Shown: positions 53,629 through 62,854 of the stretch, piece after piece
Layout of the letters: the number at the start of each line of letters is the position of its first letter
How positions within the stretch are numbered: the first letter of the stretch is position 1
Assembly: GCF_004298475.1 (NCBI RefSeq)
Contig: NZ_SCRP01000007.1
Location: 90,407-154,406 of the forward strand
DNA length: 64,000 nucleotides
Source of the DNA: Paraburkholderia sp.
GTDB lineage: Bacteria; Pseudomonadota; Gammaproteobacteria; Burkholderiales; Burkholderiaceae
Direction: 5' to 3'
The notes under the pieces: model-generated
Told to the model about the DNA's origin: nothing
The model's database searches: none
The model's input: only the letters and a program-made list of their open reading frames with translations
Position numbers and translations under genes: made by a program

Positions 53629-54735
53629 TCAGCCGCGCCGATGGGACTTGCGCACGACGAGCCACTTCGGCGAGCGAAAGCGCACGATGCTCACGTAGAG
53701 CCAGACGTAGGTGATCGCGAACACCACCACGAAGCAGAACAGATGGAGCGTGTGCCGCCAGAAGAGCGTCGCGGGGATGACTGCGAGCAGGCACAGCAGC
53801 CACAGGTAGGGCGACGTGAGCGAGTTGCGGCGCGTGAGTTCGTGTGCGGTGCGCGCGCCCACGGCCCAGCGCATCAACCGCTTGTAGACGAGCATGTGCA
53901 GGTGCACGCCATCGGGAATGCCCGGCGACATGCCGCGCACGAACTTCTTCCGGTAGATCGAGAAGCAGGTCTCGAAGATCGGGTACATGAAGAGCAGCAC
54001 GGGATACCAGGCCGACACGTCGCGGTTGCGCATCACGAGCAGGATCGACAGCTCGGCGAGCATGAAGCCGATGAAGTACGCGCCGCCGTCGCCGAGGAAG
54101 ATCAGCCCGGCGGGGAAGTTCCAGATGAAGAAGCCCATGACCGCGCCCATCATGATGAGCGACGCGGAGAGCACGACCGGATCGTGGACCTGGAACGCCA
54201 CGTAGGCGAGCGAGGCGAACATCATGAAGGCGACCATCGAGGCGAGGCCGTTGAAGCCGTCGATGATGTTGACCGCGTTGGCGAGCGCGGCGACCGCGAG
54301 CACCGTGACCGCGAACGAAACCGGCGCGTAAGAGAGGAGAAAATCGAGCGGCGGCACGCTGATGCGCATGACTGCGATGCCGAGCAGGAACCAGGCGAGC
54401 GCCGCGGCAGCCATCGTGCAGATGAGGCGCGCGAGCGGCGAAACCCGCTTCGTGAGGTCTTCGGTCAGGCCCGACGCGAACGCGGGAATGCCGCAGGCGG
54501 TGATGCCGAGGATGCCGCCCGAAACGGCCGGATAGGCGCCGTGCAACTGCACGGCGGCCACGATCAGCCCCGCGACGATGCCGGTGCCGCCAATGCGCGG
54601 CACGGGTCGCGCGTGGAATTTCTGCACGCCCGCGAGATCCGAATCCACGGAAAATTTTTCATGCAGGTGCGCGTACCGCACGATCAGCAGCGTGACCAGC
54701 AAAGAAACGAGGAAACCAAGCGCGAAGCTAAGCAT
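53629..54735 (-). CDS. WecA/MraY-family polyprenyl-phosphate sugar-1-phosphate transferase (GT4)
   Basis: An integral membrane enzyme of 368 aa. Signatures: ARPVPRIGGTGIVAG near residue 42, NAVNIIDGFNGLASM near 160, LIFLGDGGAYFIGF near 217, and IPDGVHLHMLVYKRLMR (HLH motif). It transfers a sugar-phosphate to undecaprenyl phosphate to begin a surface polysaccharide. No other polysaccharide genes are near. The start at 54735 lacks a visible ribosome site; a longer open frame upstream does not match the family. Confidence 0.9.
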   Translation of the reverse strand: MLSFALGFLVSLLVTLLIVRYAHLHEKFSVDSDLAGVQKFHARPVPRIGGTGIVAGLIVAAVQLHGAYPAVSGGILGITACGIPAFASGLTEDLTKRVSPLARLICTMAAAALAWFLLGIAVMRISVPPLDFLLSYAPVSFAVTVLAVAALANAVNIIDGFNGLASMVAFMMFASLAYVAFQVHDPVVLSASLIMMGAVMGFFIWNFPAGLIFLGDGGAYFIGFMLAELSILLVMRNRDVSAWYPVLLFMYPIFETCFSIYRKKFVRGMSPGIPDGVHLHMLVYKRLMRWAVGARTAHELTRRNSLTSPYLWLLCLLAVIPATLFWRHTLHLFCFVVVFAITYVWLYVSIVRFRSPKWLVVRKSHRRG

Positions 54736-55004
54736 GAAAGCGGGCCGGGCACGAAGAAGGGATGCGCGATTATACAAAGCTGGCGGGGCGTCTTTGCGGC
54801 GCGACGGGCTCATGCCATTACAAAACGCCGACATTCGCGCCGGATTGCAGTGCGCCGGTACGGTTTCCGTGGAGCGTTGCTTGAATAGCGTTTGGCGCCC
54901 GCGCGTGCGGCGTTGTGCCATGATGGCGATGCGGCGCGCCCGATGGTTCCGGCGCGCCGCAAATCGTTTGCCGGTTGTCCTGCCAGTTCAAGTCGGGAGT
55001 TTCC

Positions 55005-56120
55005 ATGCCCCACAAAGAATGGATCCGCGACGCGATCCGCAAGATCGACGCCGACTTCAACCGCTCCGCCGATACGCACCTCATCGCGCTCGATCTGCCC
55101 GGTTTTCCGGGCATCCGCTTTTACCTCAAGGACGAATCGAGTCACCCGACCGGCAGCCTCAAGCACCGGCTCGCGCGCTCGCTCTTTCTCTACGCGCTGT
55201 GCAACGGCTGGCTCAACGAAAAGAGCACCGTGGTGGAGGCGTCGAGCGGTTCGACCGCCATTTCCGAGGCGTATTTCGCGCAACTGCTCGGCCTGCCGTT
55301 CGTGGCCGTGATTCCGGCCAGCACGTCGCGCATGAAGATCGAGGAAATCGAGTTTTACGGCGGCCACTGCCACCTCGTCGCGAACCCCGCCGAGATTTAC
55401 GCGGAGTCGCACCGCATCGCGCAGGCGTCGGGCGGGCATTTCATGGACCAGTTCACTTACGCCGAACGCGCGACCGACTGGCGCGCGAACAACAACATCG
55501 CCGAATCGATCTTCAAGCAGATGGCCGACGAAGCGTATCCGGTGCCGACGTGGCTCGTCTCGAGCGGCGGCACGGGCGGCACGATCGCGACGCTCGGCCG
55601 TTATGTCGCTTATCGGCGGCACAAGACGCGCGTGATGTGCGCCGATCCCGAGCACTCCGTGTTTTTCGATTACTTCAAAAGCGTGCTCGCGGGACATCCC
55701 GATAGCGGTCTCACGCTCGACGTCGGCTCGCGCATCGAGGGGATCGGGCGGCCGCGCGTCGAGCGCTCGTTTATCCCGACGTGCATCGACGCCATGGTGA
55801 AGGTCCCCGATCCGCTTTCGTTCGCGGCGATGCGCTATCTGGCGGCGCGGCTCGGCAAGCGCGTGGGCGGCTCGACGGGGACCAACTTTGTCGGCGTGCT
55901 GTTTCTCGCCGGGCGCATGAAGGCGCAGGGCGAATCGGGTGCGATCGTGAGTCTGCTGTGCGACAGCGGCGAGCGCTACAGGACGACTTACTATCACGAA
56001 GCCTGGTATGAGGCGCAGGGCATCCGGATTAGCGAGGCCGATGCGCTGATCGCGCGTGCCGTGCGTGGCGAACCGATTTTTGCGGCGCCTGAAGCGGGCG
56101 TGCTCGTGGCGCAACGGTGA
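55005..56120 (+). CDS. PLP-dependent cysteine synthase-family protein
   Basis: A protein of 371 aa of the beta-family fold type II. The PLP lysine is in [14 protein letters not shown] (S-x-K in place of the common SVKDR) near residue 50; the phosphate loop is [36 protein letters not shown] follows the Lys block. Whether it makes cysteine or cleaves a sulfur compound is not determined. It has GGGAG before the ATG. Confidence 0.88.
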   Translation: MPHKEWIRDAIRKIDADFNRSADTHLIALDLPGFPGIRFYLKDESSHPTGSLKHRLARSLFLYALCNGWLNEKSTVVEASSGSTAISEAYFAQLLGLPFVAVIPASTSRMKIEEIEFYGGHCHLVANPAEIYAESHRIAQASGGHFMDQFTYAERATDWRANNNIAESIFKQMADEAYPVPTWLVSSGGTGGTIATLGRYVAYRRHKTRVMCADPEHSVFFDYFKSVLAGHPDSGLTLDVGSRIEGIGRPRVERSFIPTCIDAMVKVPDPLSFAAMRYLAARLGKRVGGSTGTNFVGVLFLAGRMKAQGESGAIVSLLCDSGERYRTTYYHEAWYEAQGIRISEADALIARAVRGEPIFAAPEAGVLVAQR

Positions 56121-56149
56121 GATGCGCCGCGGCGCGTTGCGTGCTGCGG

Positions 56150-56190
56150 TTCACGTGCTGTGTTTCATGTGCCGCGCTTCACGTGCTGTG
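56150..56190. repeat. Degenerate 13-14-bp repeat between convergent genes
   Basis: TTCACGTGCTGTG, TTCATGTGCCGCG and TTCACGTGCTGTG, separated by single bases. They occupy half of the 86-base gap between the cysteine-synthase-like gene and the dnaJ-like gene. Confidence 0.9.
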
Positions 56191-56206
56191 CTTCACTCGA
56201 GCGGCT

Positions 56207-57169
56207 TCACTGCCGCCGCGCGCGGTGCGACGTATCCCGGATCGGATCTTGCACGCTTGCGGGCACGGCCTGCGCGGCGCGGCGCTTCGCATCGTCGAAC
56301 ATCTCGCGTAGTTGCTGCCGTTCGTTGCCGGTGAGAAACGCGGCAGCGTCCGGAATCGTCAGCACCAGTTGCAGCGTCAGGGTGCCGCGCGTGCCGTGAC
56401 GGTCCGCGAGCCCAAGGCCGGGCAGCGTGATGGCGGTTCCAGGTCGTGCGTTCGGTGGAATCGTCACCTGCAGCGTGTGGCCGGGCAGGTTGGCTTCGAT
56501 GGTGCCGCCGAGCGTCGCCGTCACGAAATCCACCTCGAATTCACGGGCGAGATCCAGTCCGTTGCGGCTGAACGCCGAGCCGCAGACGATGGCAACCGAG
56601 AAAATCGCGTCGCCCGCCGGGCCGCCATTGACCCCCGGTTGACCGCCGCCTTCGACGACGAGCCGCTGGCCGTCCCATGCGCCCGCAGGAACCGGAACGA
56701 TTTCGGATTTGCGCCAGGTCCGCATGCCGGTGCCGAGACATCGCGCGCACTGCAAGTTCCCTTTCGTTTTCTCGCACGGATGACACGGTCCCTTCACGGG
56801 GAAGCTCGCATCGACTTCGCCGCCATCGATCGCAACTTCGAGCGGCACGAAGAGTTCGACCAGACAGTTTGCGCCGCGCATCGGCGGCGCGCTGCGGTGT
56901 TCGCGCGGCGTGGTGTCTTTGCCGTGATTGCCGTTCTGTGCCGCTGCCGAAGCGGTCGCAGCCGGACCCGATGCGGACGGCGTGCGCTTGCCGGTCAGAA
57001 CCTCGAACGCCTCCTGAATCCGCTTGAACACCGGCTCGACCGCCTCTTCGCGCCCCTTGTTGCGATCCGGGTGGTACTTCGCCCTCAGTCGCCGGTATGC
57101 GCGCTTGACCTCAGTCAGCGACGCCGTGTTCGGCAGTTTTAGCTGGCGGTAGTGTTCGTCGAAGCTCAA
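56207..57169 (-). CDS. DnaJ-like co-chaperone with a minimal zinc motif
   Basis: A 320-aa protein. The J domain covers about 5-65 with HPD in KYHPDRNKG. An unconserved linker follows, then a short zinc region with only two cysteine pairs (CHPCEK and CARCLGTG) in place of four CxxCxGxG, and a DnaJ_C domain about 170-300 with VTIPPNARPGTAITLPGLG. It likely helps DnaK, perhaps a second form; canonical dnaJ is elsewhere. Confidence 0.8.
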   Translation of the reverse strand: MSFDEHYRQLKLPNTASLTEVKRAYRRLRAKYHPDRNKGREEAVEPVFKRIQEAFEVLTGKRTPSASGPAATASAAAQNGNHGKDTTPREHRSAPPMRGANCLVELFVPLEVAIDGGEVDASFPVKGPCHPCEKTKGNLQCARCLGTGMRTWRKSEIVPVPAGAWDGQRLVVEGGGQPGVNGGPAGDAIFSVAIVCGSAFSRNGLDLAREFEVDFVTATLGGTIEANLPGHTLQVTIPPNARPGTAITLPGLGLADRHGTRGTLTLQLVLTIPDAAAFLTGNERQQLREMFDDAKRRAAQAVPASVQDPIRDTSHRARRQ

Positions 57170-57471
57170 GCGTTTTCCCGTTCGTGATTATTCAGCCCGA
57201 ATTTCTGCTGTGATGCCGCTGTGTCGCGGCTGTGTCGCGGCTGTGATGTATTAATCGCCGCGCGTCAGCTTACGCAATCGCGTTCTGAAGCGCCATGATT
57301 TCCCGCGTTAACCTGGGCGTTTTAATTCTGTTTGCTACAGGCACGCACGATGTTGCGACTCGATGGTGGTTTTGTCTTGAGCGGTAAAGCTTTTGCGCAA
57401 ACGGTGTTGCGCAAAAGTTGAATGCGCAACTGAGCGTTACGCGTTGCGCATCGACTGAATTCACGCCGCCA
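57170..57471. other. 302-base gap between the NRAMP gene and the dnaJ-like gene
   Basis: Non-coding. It contains a perfect hairpin and a second dyad, described in the next entry, and presumably the promoter of the dnaJ-like gene. Confidence 0.6.
57390..57450. repeat. Paired TTGCGCAA dyads
   Basis: CTTTTGCGCAA (57390-57400) and TTGCGCAAAAG (57407-57417) form a perfect 11-bp inverted repeat with a six-base loop. TGCGCAAC (57423-57430) and GTTGCGCA (57443-57450) form a second 8-bp dyad. The core TGCGCA thus occurs four times in 61 bases, just past the NRAMP stop. Confidence 0.9.
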
Positions 57472-58740
57472 TCAAGACCAGAATCCAGCCATCGCGCCCA
57501 CGAAGCCCGCGATGCACACCAGCGCGGCGGTTGCGCACAGCAACTTGAGGTAAGCGCCGGTCGGGCGTCGCCCGGGCGGGAGCGCCTTGACGCTGATGAT
57601 AATCAGCAGCCCGATGACAAGCGGCAGCATGACGGCGTTCACGACCTGGGCCGCCACGTTCAACCACACGAGATCCGGAACGAACCCGACCACGAGTGCG
57701 CTGAATGCCACGGCGAGCGCATAGACGCCATAAAACCAGGGCGATCTCGACCGGCGTCCATCGAGCGACCGGCTGCGGCCTGTCACTTCGCACAGTCCCC
57801 ACGCCAACGCGAGGGAACAGATAATGGCCGCAACAAGTGAAGCGCCGAGCACCCCGGCGCCGAAGATCATTTGCCCTGCGCGCCGGCCCAATTCACTGGT
57901 CAGCGCGTTGCTGATTTCGCCCACGCTTTGCAGGCTCTGCTGCCCATGCGGTCCCGACAATCTGGCTGCGGCCGCAACGAGTACGGCGGCGGTCAAAAGC
58001 TGTGTCAATACCGCGCCGACTGCCGTTTCGATCCGCGCTGCCCGGTAGTCGCGCGTGGTCAGCTTTTTATCGGCCACGGCGGCCTGCTGATAAAACAGCA
58101 TCCACGGATTGAAAGTCGCGCCGATGAGCGCCGCCGCGAGCCACCCGAACTGCGGCGTTCTGAACGGCATGTCGCGCAACTGGTAGCTCATGGCGCGCAG
58201 ATCGGGCCGGGCATGCCAGGCGACAACGAAAAAAGCGAGTTCGAACGCGCCGATAAACATCGCGACGCGGTCCACCCGCTTGTGCGAACCCGTGAGTATC
58301 ACGAACATCAACAGGCCGACCGCTGCGGAAAGCGTCATGCCGCGCGGCACGCCATACATCTCGCCCACGCCCGCCACGCCCGTGAATTCGGTGACGAGCG
58401 AGCCCAGCACGGCAATCACGAGGCCGGCTGTCGCGACCCACGCCCAGGCGGGGCCAATGCGCGCACGGATCAATTCGCCGTGTCCTTCGCCCGTAAAAAT
58501 GCCGAGCCGGACAGTCAGCTCCTGCGTCATGTAGAGCAAAGGAATCAGCGCGATGAGCAGCGGCAGGAACCGGATTCCCCACTGCGCACCGCTTTGCGCC
58601 GCGGTCACGACGTTGCCTGAATCGCAGTCCGCGAGCATGACGAGCAACCCCGGCCCGATTGCGGCGGTGCGGGCCAGAACCCCGAGCGTCTTCTGCCTGA
58701 ACGATATCGAATGACGCATAAACCGCAAATCGGATGCCAT
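57472..58740 (-). CDS. NRAMP-family metal transporter with altered metal-site motifs
   Basis: A protein of 422 aa with about 11 membrane helices. The classical metal motif DPGN of helix 1 reads DCDSGNVVTA (about residue 38-47) and the MPH of helix 6 is replaced by FNPWMLFYQQ. This branch is NRAMP-related but may carry Mg, or another ion, rather than Mn/Fe. The start at 58740 is an ATG. The gene upstream is tatA (94 bases), so they may be co-transcribed. Confidence 0.82.
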   Translation of the reverse strand: MASDLRFMRHSISFRQKTLGVLARTAAIGPGLLVMLADCDSGNVVTAAQSGAQWGIRFLPLLIALIPLLYMTQELTVRLGIFTGEGHGELIRARIGPAWAWVATAGLVIAVLGSLVTEFTGVAGVGEMYGVPRGMTLSAAVGLLMFVILTGSHKRVDRVAMFIGAFELAFFVVAWHARPDLRAMSYQLRDMPFRTPQFGWLAAALIGATFNPWMLFYQQAAVADKKLTTRDYRAARIETAVGAVLTQLLTAAVLVAAAARLSGPHGQQSLQSVGEISNALTSELGRRAGQMIFGAGVLGASLVAAIICSLALAWGLCEVTGRSRSLDGRRSRSPWFYGVYALAVAFSALVVGFVPDLVWLNVAAQVVNAVMLPLVIGLLIIISVKALPPGRRPTGAYLKLLCATAALVCIAGFVGAMAGFWS

Positions 58741-58834
58741 TTGGAAAACAAGCTCCCATTATCGCCTGAGGTCGTGCCGTGCTTTCCAGTCATCGACTCG
58801 TTTTAAATGCCAGGCCGCGAGCCGGGCCCGCGCG

Positions 58835-59086
58835 TCAGCGGTACTCGCTGGTGCGCGACACTTTTTCGCGCGCGTCGACATCCGTAATGTTCGCGTTCGC
58901 CAGTGCGTGCGGCGCTGCGCCCGAAGGCGTTTCGGCAGCAGGCATTTCGCCTTCGCGCATGCCGTCCTTGAATCCCTTCACTGCGCCGCCGAGGTCGCTG
59001 CCGATATTGCGCAGCTTCTTCGTGCCGAACACCATTGCGACGATCAGCAAAACGATCAGCCAGTGCCCGATACTCAACTCACCCAT
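58835..59086 (-). CDS. tatA: TatA/E-family twin-arginine translocase subunit (orphan)
   Basis: A protein of 83 aa. Short N-terminal membrane helix [18 protein letters not shown], then [21 protein letters not shown], the amphipathic helix, and a polar tail. No tatB or tatC follows, so it is a second copy or a special form. AGGAAA precedes the ATG. Its place, six kilobases from nosZ with its Tat signal, suggests extra export capacity for folded copper protein; that is inference. Confidence 0.93.
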   Translation of the reverse strand: MGELSIGHWLIVLLIVAMVFGTKKLRNIGSDLGGAVKGFKDGMREGEMPAAETPSGAAPHALANANITDVDAREKVSRTSEYR

Positions 59087-59282
59087 GATATTTCCTGGAC
59101 TTCGCCGTTGCCTTGAGAACCGGTGAAAAAAACGATCTCTCGACTCGGCAAAAAAATTAAAACTCGCGAAAACCGTTCGCGCGACGGTTACTCTGCACGC
59201 ACCCGCGCGAAATGCGCAGGCGGATGTTACGGAAAACTATCTATTCACGTTCTAAGTATTCCTTTGCCGAACGTCAATGCGC

Positions 59283-60023
59283 TTAGGCGTCGCGGCGGCT
59301 GATCCGCCACACCACGAAAACACCCGCCACGGCGAGACACGCTGCGAGCGTCGCCACCGAGCGTACCGGTGCTATCGCATATTGCATCGTCAGCGCGCCG
59401 CGCATCAAGTCGACGCCGTAGGCGGCGGGATCGAATGCGGCGGCGAGTCGAATCCAGCCCGGCGCGAGATCGAGTGGATAGAGGCCGCCCGACAAGAAAA
59501 ACATCGGCAACAGCAGCGTGTTCGACACGACCGGAAACACGATCACCGAGCGGAACGGCAACGCGAGCGCGAGCCCGAGTGCCGAGAAGACGAGCGCGGC
59601 GAACGCCATCGCAACGACGACGAGCACGAGATTCATCGCGCTCAGTCCGATCCCGATCGTCGGTGCGAACGGCAACAACAACAGACTCTGGATCCAGGCG
59701 ACGACAGCGCCCGCGCCGATCTTGCCCGCCGCGATTTCGACGCGGCCCACGGGCGAGACGAGCAGTGCCTTCAGAAAACCCGTTTGCCGGTCGTGCACGA
59801 TGCCGACCGCGGCCGAAATGGCGGTAAACATCAACGACAGGCCAACGACGCCGGGAAAGATGTACGCCTGATATCCGCTGACCTCGGCGTACGTGCCGCT
59901 TCTGAGCGCCGCGCCGAGCACGAACAGATACAGGAGCGGCTGCGTGAGGCCGAACAGGATGCGCAGCGGCGACGCCCAGAACCGTTTCAGGTCGAACCAG
60001 ACGATGGTCAGCGCGTTGCTCAT
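59283..60023 (-). CDS. ABC-2 type permease
   Basis: A protein of 246 aa with six helices. ABC-2 family: SGYQAYIFPGVVGLSLMF and GIVHDRQTGFLKALLVSPVGR, the usual RE-x-G-like motif. It overlaps the ATPase gene by 4 bases (ATGA), so they make one exporter. It resembles drug/O-antigen-type permeases (DrrB/NodJ) more than classical NosY. Confidence 0.9.
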   Translation of the reverse strand: MSNALTIVWFDLKRFWASPLRILFGLTQPLLYLFVLGAALRSGTYAEVSGYQAYIFPGVVGLSLMFTAISAAVGIVHDRQTGFLKALLVSPVGRVEIAAGKIGAGAVVAWIQSLLLLPFAPTIGIGLSAMNLVLVVVAMAFAALVFSALGLALALPFRSVIVFPVVSNTLLLPMFFLSGGLYPLDLAPGWIRLAAAFDPAAYGVDLMRGALTMQYAIAPVRSVATLAACLAVAGVFVVWRISRRDA

Positions 60024-61006
60024 GCGGCCGCCTTTCCCGTCACGTTCGCGGTCACTTTCCCAGCGAGATGCGCGTCCACGCGCGTGGCGTCGCCCGCTTG
60101 CGCGGCAATCCAGTGGCCGACCACGTCCATGAGGTCGGGCGCTGCAATGTCGGCGCCGAGCACGCGGCACGGAATGCGTTGCAGCAGCGCCGGCAATACG
60201 GCCTGCGGGTCCGTGCCCGAGACGATGATGCTGTTGTCGTCGCCGATCTCGACGGGATAGCCGTGCGCGGCGAGCCAGCGCTGTGCTTCGGCGATATCGG
60301 GCACGCGCAGCCGGATCGTGCCGGGCACGCTCGCGTGCATCGCGGGCCACGGGCCGCCCGCGAGCAGGCGGCCTTGATGCAGCACGACGACGCGGTCGGC
60401 GTCGCGCGCCTCTTCGGTATGGTGCGTCGAACAGAGGACCGTGTGGCCGTCGTCGACGAGCGTTCTGATTTCCGCCCAGAACGCGCGGCGCGCGGCGATA
60501 TCGAGGCCGAGCGTCGCTTCGTCGAGCAGCAGTACCGGCGGACGCGCAATCAGTGCGCGCGCGAGTTCGAGCCTTCGGCACTGGCCGCCCGAGAGCCATT
60601 GAACCGGCGTTTGCGCTTGCGCCTCGAGGCCGAACGTCGTCAACAGTTCGTTGATCCGCTGCTGCACGGCGCGCCCCTTCAGTCCCTGGCAACGCGCGAT
60701 GAACCACAGGTTGTCGCGCGCGCTCAGGCGCGGTTCCAGCGCCGAAGTCTGAAACACGACGCCGATGCGTGTGCGCGCAACGGCCGGGTGGGCAACCACG
60801 TCGACGTTGTCGACGAAGATGTGCCCGCTTTCCGGCACGGCGAGCGTGGCAAGCAGCGAGAGCAGCGTGGTCTTGCCCGCGCCGTTGAGCCCGACCATCG
60901 CGACGAGTTCGCCGCGTCCGATCGACAGGCTGATGTCGTGCAGGATCGTGCGGCCGCCGCGCTTGAAGCTCACGTTGCACAGATCGATGCTGGACTTCTC
61001 CGGCAT
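60020..61006 (-). CDS. ABC transporter ATP-binding protein (DrrA/NosF-like)
   Basis: A protein of 328 aa. Walker A GLNGAGKTTLL near residue 39, signature WLSGGQCRRLELARAL near 136, Walker B PVLLLDEAT, H-loop CSTHH. An extra C-terminal domain of about 90 residues follows, as in DrrA-type exporters. It is co-translated with the permease. A 54-base gap separates it from apbE, so a nosF/nosY/nosX-like order is suggested. Confidence 0.92.
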   Translation of the reverse strand: MPEKSSIDLCNVSFKRGGRTILHDISLSIGRGELVAMVGLNGAGKTTLLSLLATLAVPESGHIFVDNVDVVAHPAVARTRIGVVFQTSALEPRLSARDNLWFIARCQGLKGRAVQQRINELLTTFGLEAQAQTPVQWLSGGQCRRLELARALIARPPVLLLDEATLGLDIAARRAFWAEIRTLVDDGHTVLCSTHHTEEARDADRVVVLHQGRLLAGGPWPAMHASVPGTIRLRVPDIAEAQRWLAAHGYPVEIGDDNSIIVSGTDPQAVLPALLQRIPCRVLGADIAAPDLMDVVGHWIAAQAGDATRVDAHLAGKVTANVTGKAAA

Positions 61007-61060
61007 GGCAGTCGCCTCAGGTCGCTTATTAGTTGCTAATCAGATTGCTAATCGGGCCGC

Positions 61061-62137
61061 TTATTGCAGCAGCGCGGGTTTCACGGACGGATCCGTGAAG
61101 TGGACGCGCGCCGCCATCGGCGCAGACACCCACACTTTCCCGTTGCTATCGACCATCAGCAGCGACTCGACGCCGGCCTTGCGAGCCATCGCGAGTGCTC
61201 GTGCAGGACCGGCGACGAACGGCGGCTTGCTCGCGCCATCGGACAGCGCGCCCGCGCGCGGCCCGGGTTTCACGAGCACGGTCACCGACTCGCTGACTTC
61301 GACGGGAAACCCGGTGCGCGGATCGATGATGTGGCAATACCGCACGCCTTTGGACTGGTAGAAGCGTTGGTAGTCGCCGCTCGTGCCGATCGCTTCGCCG
61401 TCGTGCAGTTCGAGCGTTGCGAGCGCACCGGGTTTGCGCGGGTCCTGGATGCCGACTTGCCAGGGCCTGCCGCCCTTGCTGCCGATCGCGAGCAGGTTGC
61501 CGCCGACGTCGATCAGCGCGTTTTCGACACCGCGCTGCTTCAGAATGGCCGCCGCTTCGTCGAGCGACCAGCCCTTCGCATAGCCGCCGAGATCGAGCGA
61601 GACCGCGCGGTTCGTGCTCGTGACGACACCCGATGGCGAGATCGCGAGGTCGGCAATACGGGGACGCAGCGCCGCTTCGCGCAGCACCGCGTCGCGCGGC
61701 GGCGGCTTCACGTCGAACTGGTCGGCCTGAAAGCCCCACAGCCGGATGAGTCTGCCGATGCCGGGCTCGAAGAGGCCCTCGCTTTCGATCGACAGCTGCT
61801 GCGCCGCGCGCAGGATCTGTGCAAGCTCGGGCGACGCCTGGAACGGCTGGCCGGCCGCGATGCTCTGATTCAGGCGCGTGACTTCGGACGGCTGCCACGC
61901 GTGCAGCTCGCGGTGCATCGACTGGAAATGGGAAAACACGGCGTCTGCGTCCTGCTGCGCGTCTTTGAGCGGCACACCGTAAAGCACCAGTTGCACGCGG
62001 GTGCCGAACACGTAAGTGCCCTGAACGTACACCTCGGGGGACCTGAGCGTGAGCCACAGCCCGACTGCAATGGCGGCGGCGAGCACCAGCACGATTCCCG
62101 CGGCCTTTCTGTAATTAGACAATTTTCTGGTACTCAA
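61061..62137 (-). CDS. FAD:protein FMN transferase (ApbE/NosX-like)
   Basis: A protein of 358 aa. A membrane anchor lies at about 10-32, then the ApbE domain: GTYVFGTRVQLVLYG, LFEPGIGRLIRLWGF, VSLDLGGYAKGWSLDEAA, DVGGNLLAIGSKGGRPW, HIIDPRTGFPV. It attaches FMN by phosphoester to Thr in NosR or Rnf/Nqr-type proteins. In denitrifiers NosX flavinylates NosR; nosR itself would lie outside the window. It is divergent from nosZ. Confidence 0.93.
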   Translation of the reverse strand: MSTRKLSNYRKAAGIVLVLAAAIAVGLWLTLRSPEVYVQGTYVFGTRVQLVLYGVPLKDAQQDADAVFSHFQSMHRELHAWQPSEVTRLNQSIAAGQPFQASPELAQILRAAQQLSIESEGLFEPGIGRLIRLWGFQADQFDVKPPPRDAVLREAALRPRIADLAISPSGVVTSTNRAVSLDLGGYAKGWSLDEAAAILKQRGVENALIDVGGNLLAIGSKGGRPWQVGIQDPRKPGALATLELHDGEAIGTSGDYQRFYQSKGVRYCHIIDPRTGFPVEVSESVTVLVKPGPRAGALSDGASKPPFVAGPARALAMARKAGVESLLMVDSNGKVWVSAPMAARVHFTDPSVKPALLQ

Positions 62138-62231
62138 TCAGCTTCAAATCAGAGTGGCCTGCGGATCAGGTGCACACCGGTCGATGAAGAAACATACATA
62201 AAAAAATCATGTTTTGAGGTTATCTGTATAT

Positions 62232-62245
62232 CTGATATCCATCAA
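62232..62245. promoter_or_regulatory. FNR/Anr/Dnr-type binding site
   Basis: CTGAT-ATCC-ATCAA matches the consensus TTGAT-N4-ATCAA at 9 of 10 positions. It lies 95 bases upstream of apbE and about 610 from nosZ, so it most likely activates the apbE-ABC operon when oxygen is low. Confidence 0.65.
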
Positions 62246-62463
62246 CGAGGCGGGGAGCCGCAGTGCGACATTTGGACTGCGTCAGACCGCCGCATTCGGG
62301 TATCGAGTTTTGTTGCGACATTTTGTCCAAAAGCTTGAATCAAAGAGTTATCGGGCGGAATCGTATTGCTGCGTCAATTTGCCGGGAGTTGTCACACGAA
62401 ATAAAGCGTAAAACGCATCTGCTGCAACGTGCTTCGCCTGGCCTTATCTGGCGGGCTGTTGCC

Positions 62464-62502
62464 GTAAGTAGCTGTCATAAGTAGTTGTAGTAAGTGTCTG
62501 TC
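62464..62502. repeat. 13-bp tandem repeat, three copies, upstream of nosZ
   Basis: GTAAGTAGCTGTC, ATAAGTAGTTGTA and GTAAGTGTCTGTC in exact 13-bp register. Confidence 0.8.
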
Positions 62503-62854
62503 AACAGTTGGCAAGGCGCAGATCAACGTCACCTCGTTCACCAGTTTGTGCAAAAAGGCCCCTATGTTATGCTTTTTTATGCGGAATAAGGCTGGCTGAC
62601 GAGTAGAGAGTAGACCAACCAACTACGCGGACTGAACCTTTCAGTTCAATTACAAAGAAGGACGAGGATAAAACTTCATACACGTGACGAAGGGTTGTTA
62701 TCCGGAATCATTTTCGGGGCTGCAGCCGTGGATTTACTGCGCGACATTGTGCCGCATTGCGGTGACGGTCCCGGAGCGTATTGCGTTATTCCCCTCCAGC
62801 GCAAGAAAGCCATTGGTTGCCTGGCGTTGAAACGAATCGATGAGTGAGATTGTC

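Larger units (their letters stand above)
62138..62854. promoter_or_regulatory. 717-base nosZ/apbE divergent control region
   Basis: No gene is seen. It is A/T-richer than the rest of the window. It carries an FNR-like box at 62232-62245 and a 13-bp repeat at 62464-62502. A possible in-frame start for nosZ at 62840 lies near the right end. The length would allow several promoters or a short regulatory RNA. Confidence 0.6.

Noticed and set aside
62827-62840. Second FNR-like box TTGAA-ACGA-ATCGA
   Set aside because: Only 7 of 10 matches and it lies directly at the possible nosZ start, where an activator would not fit.
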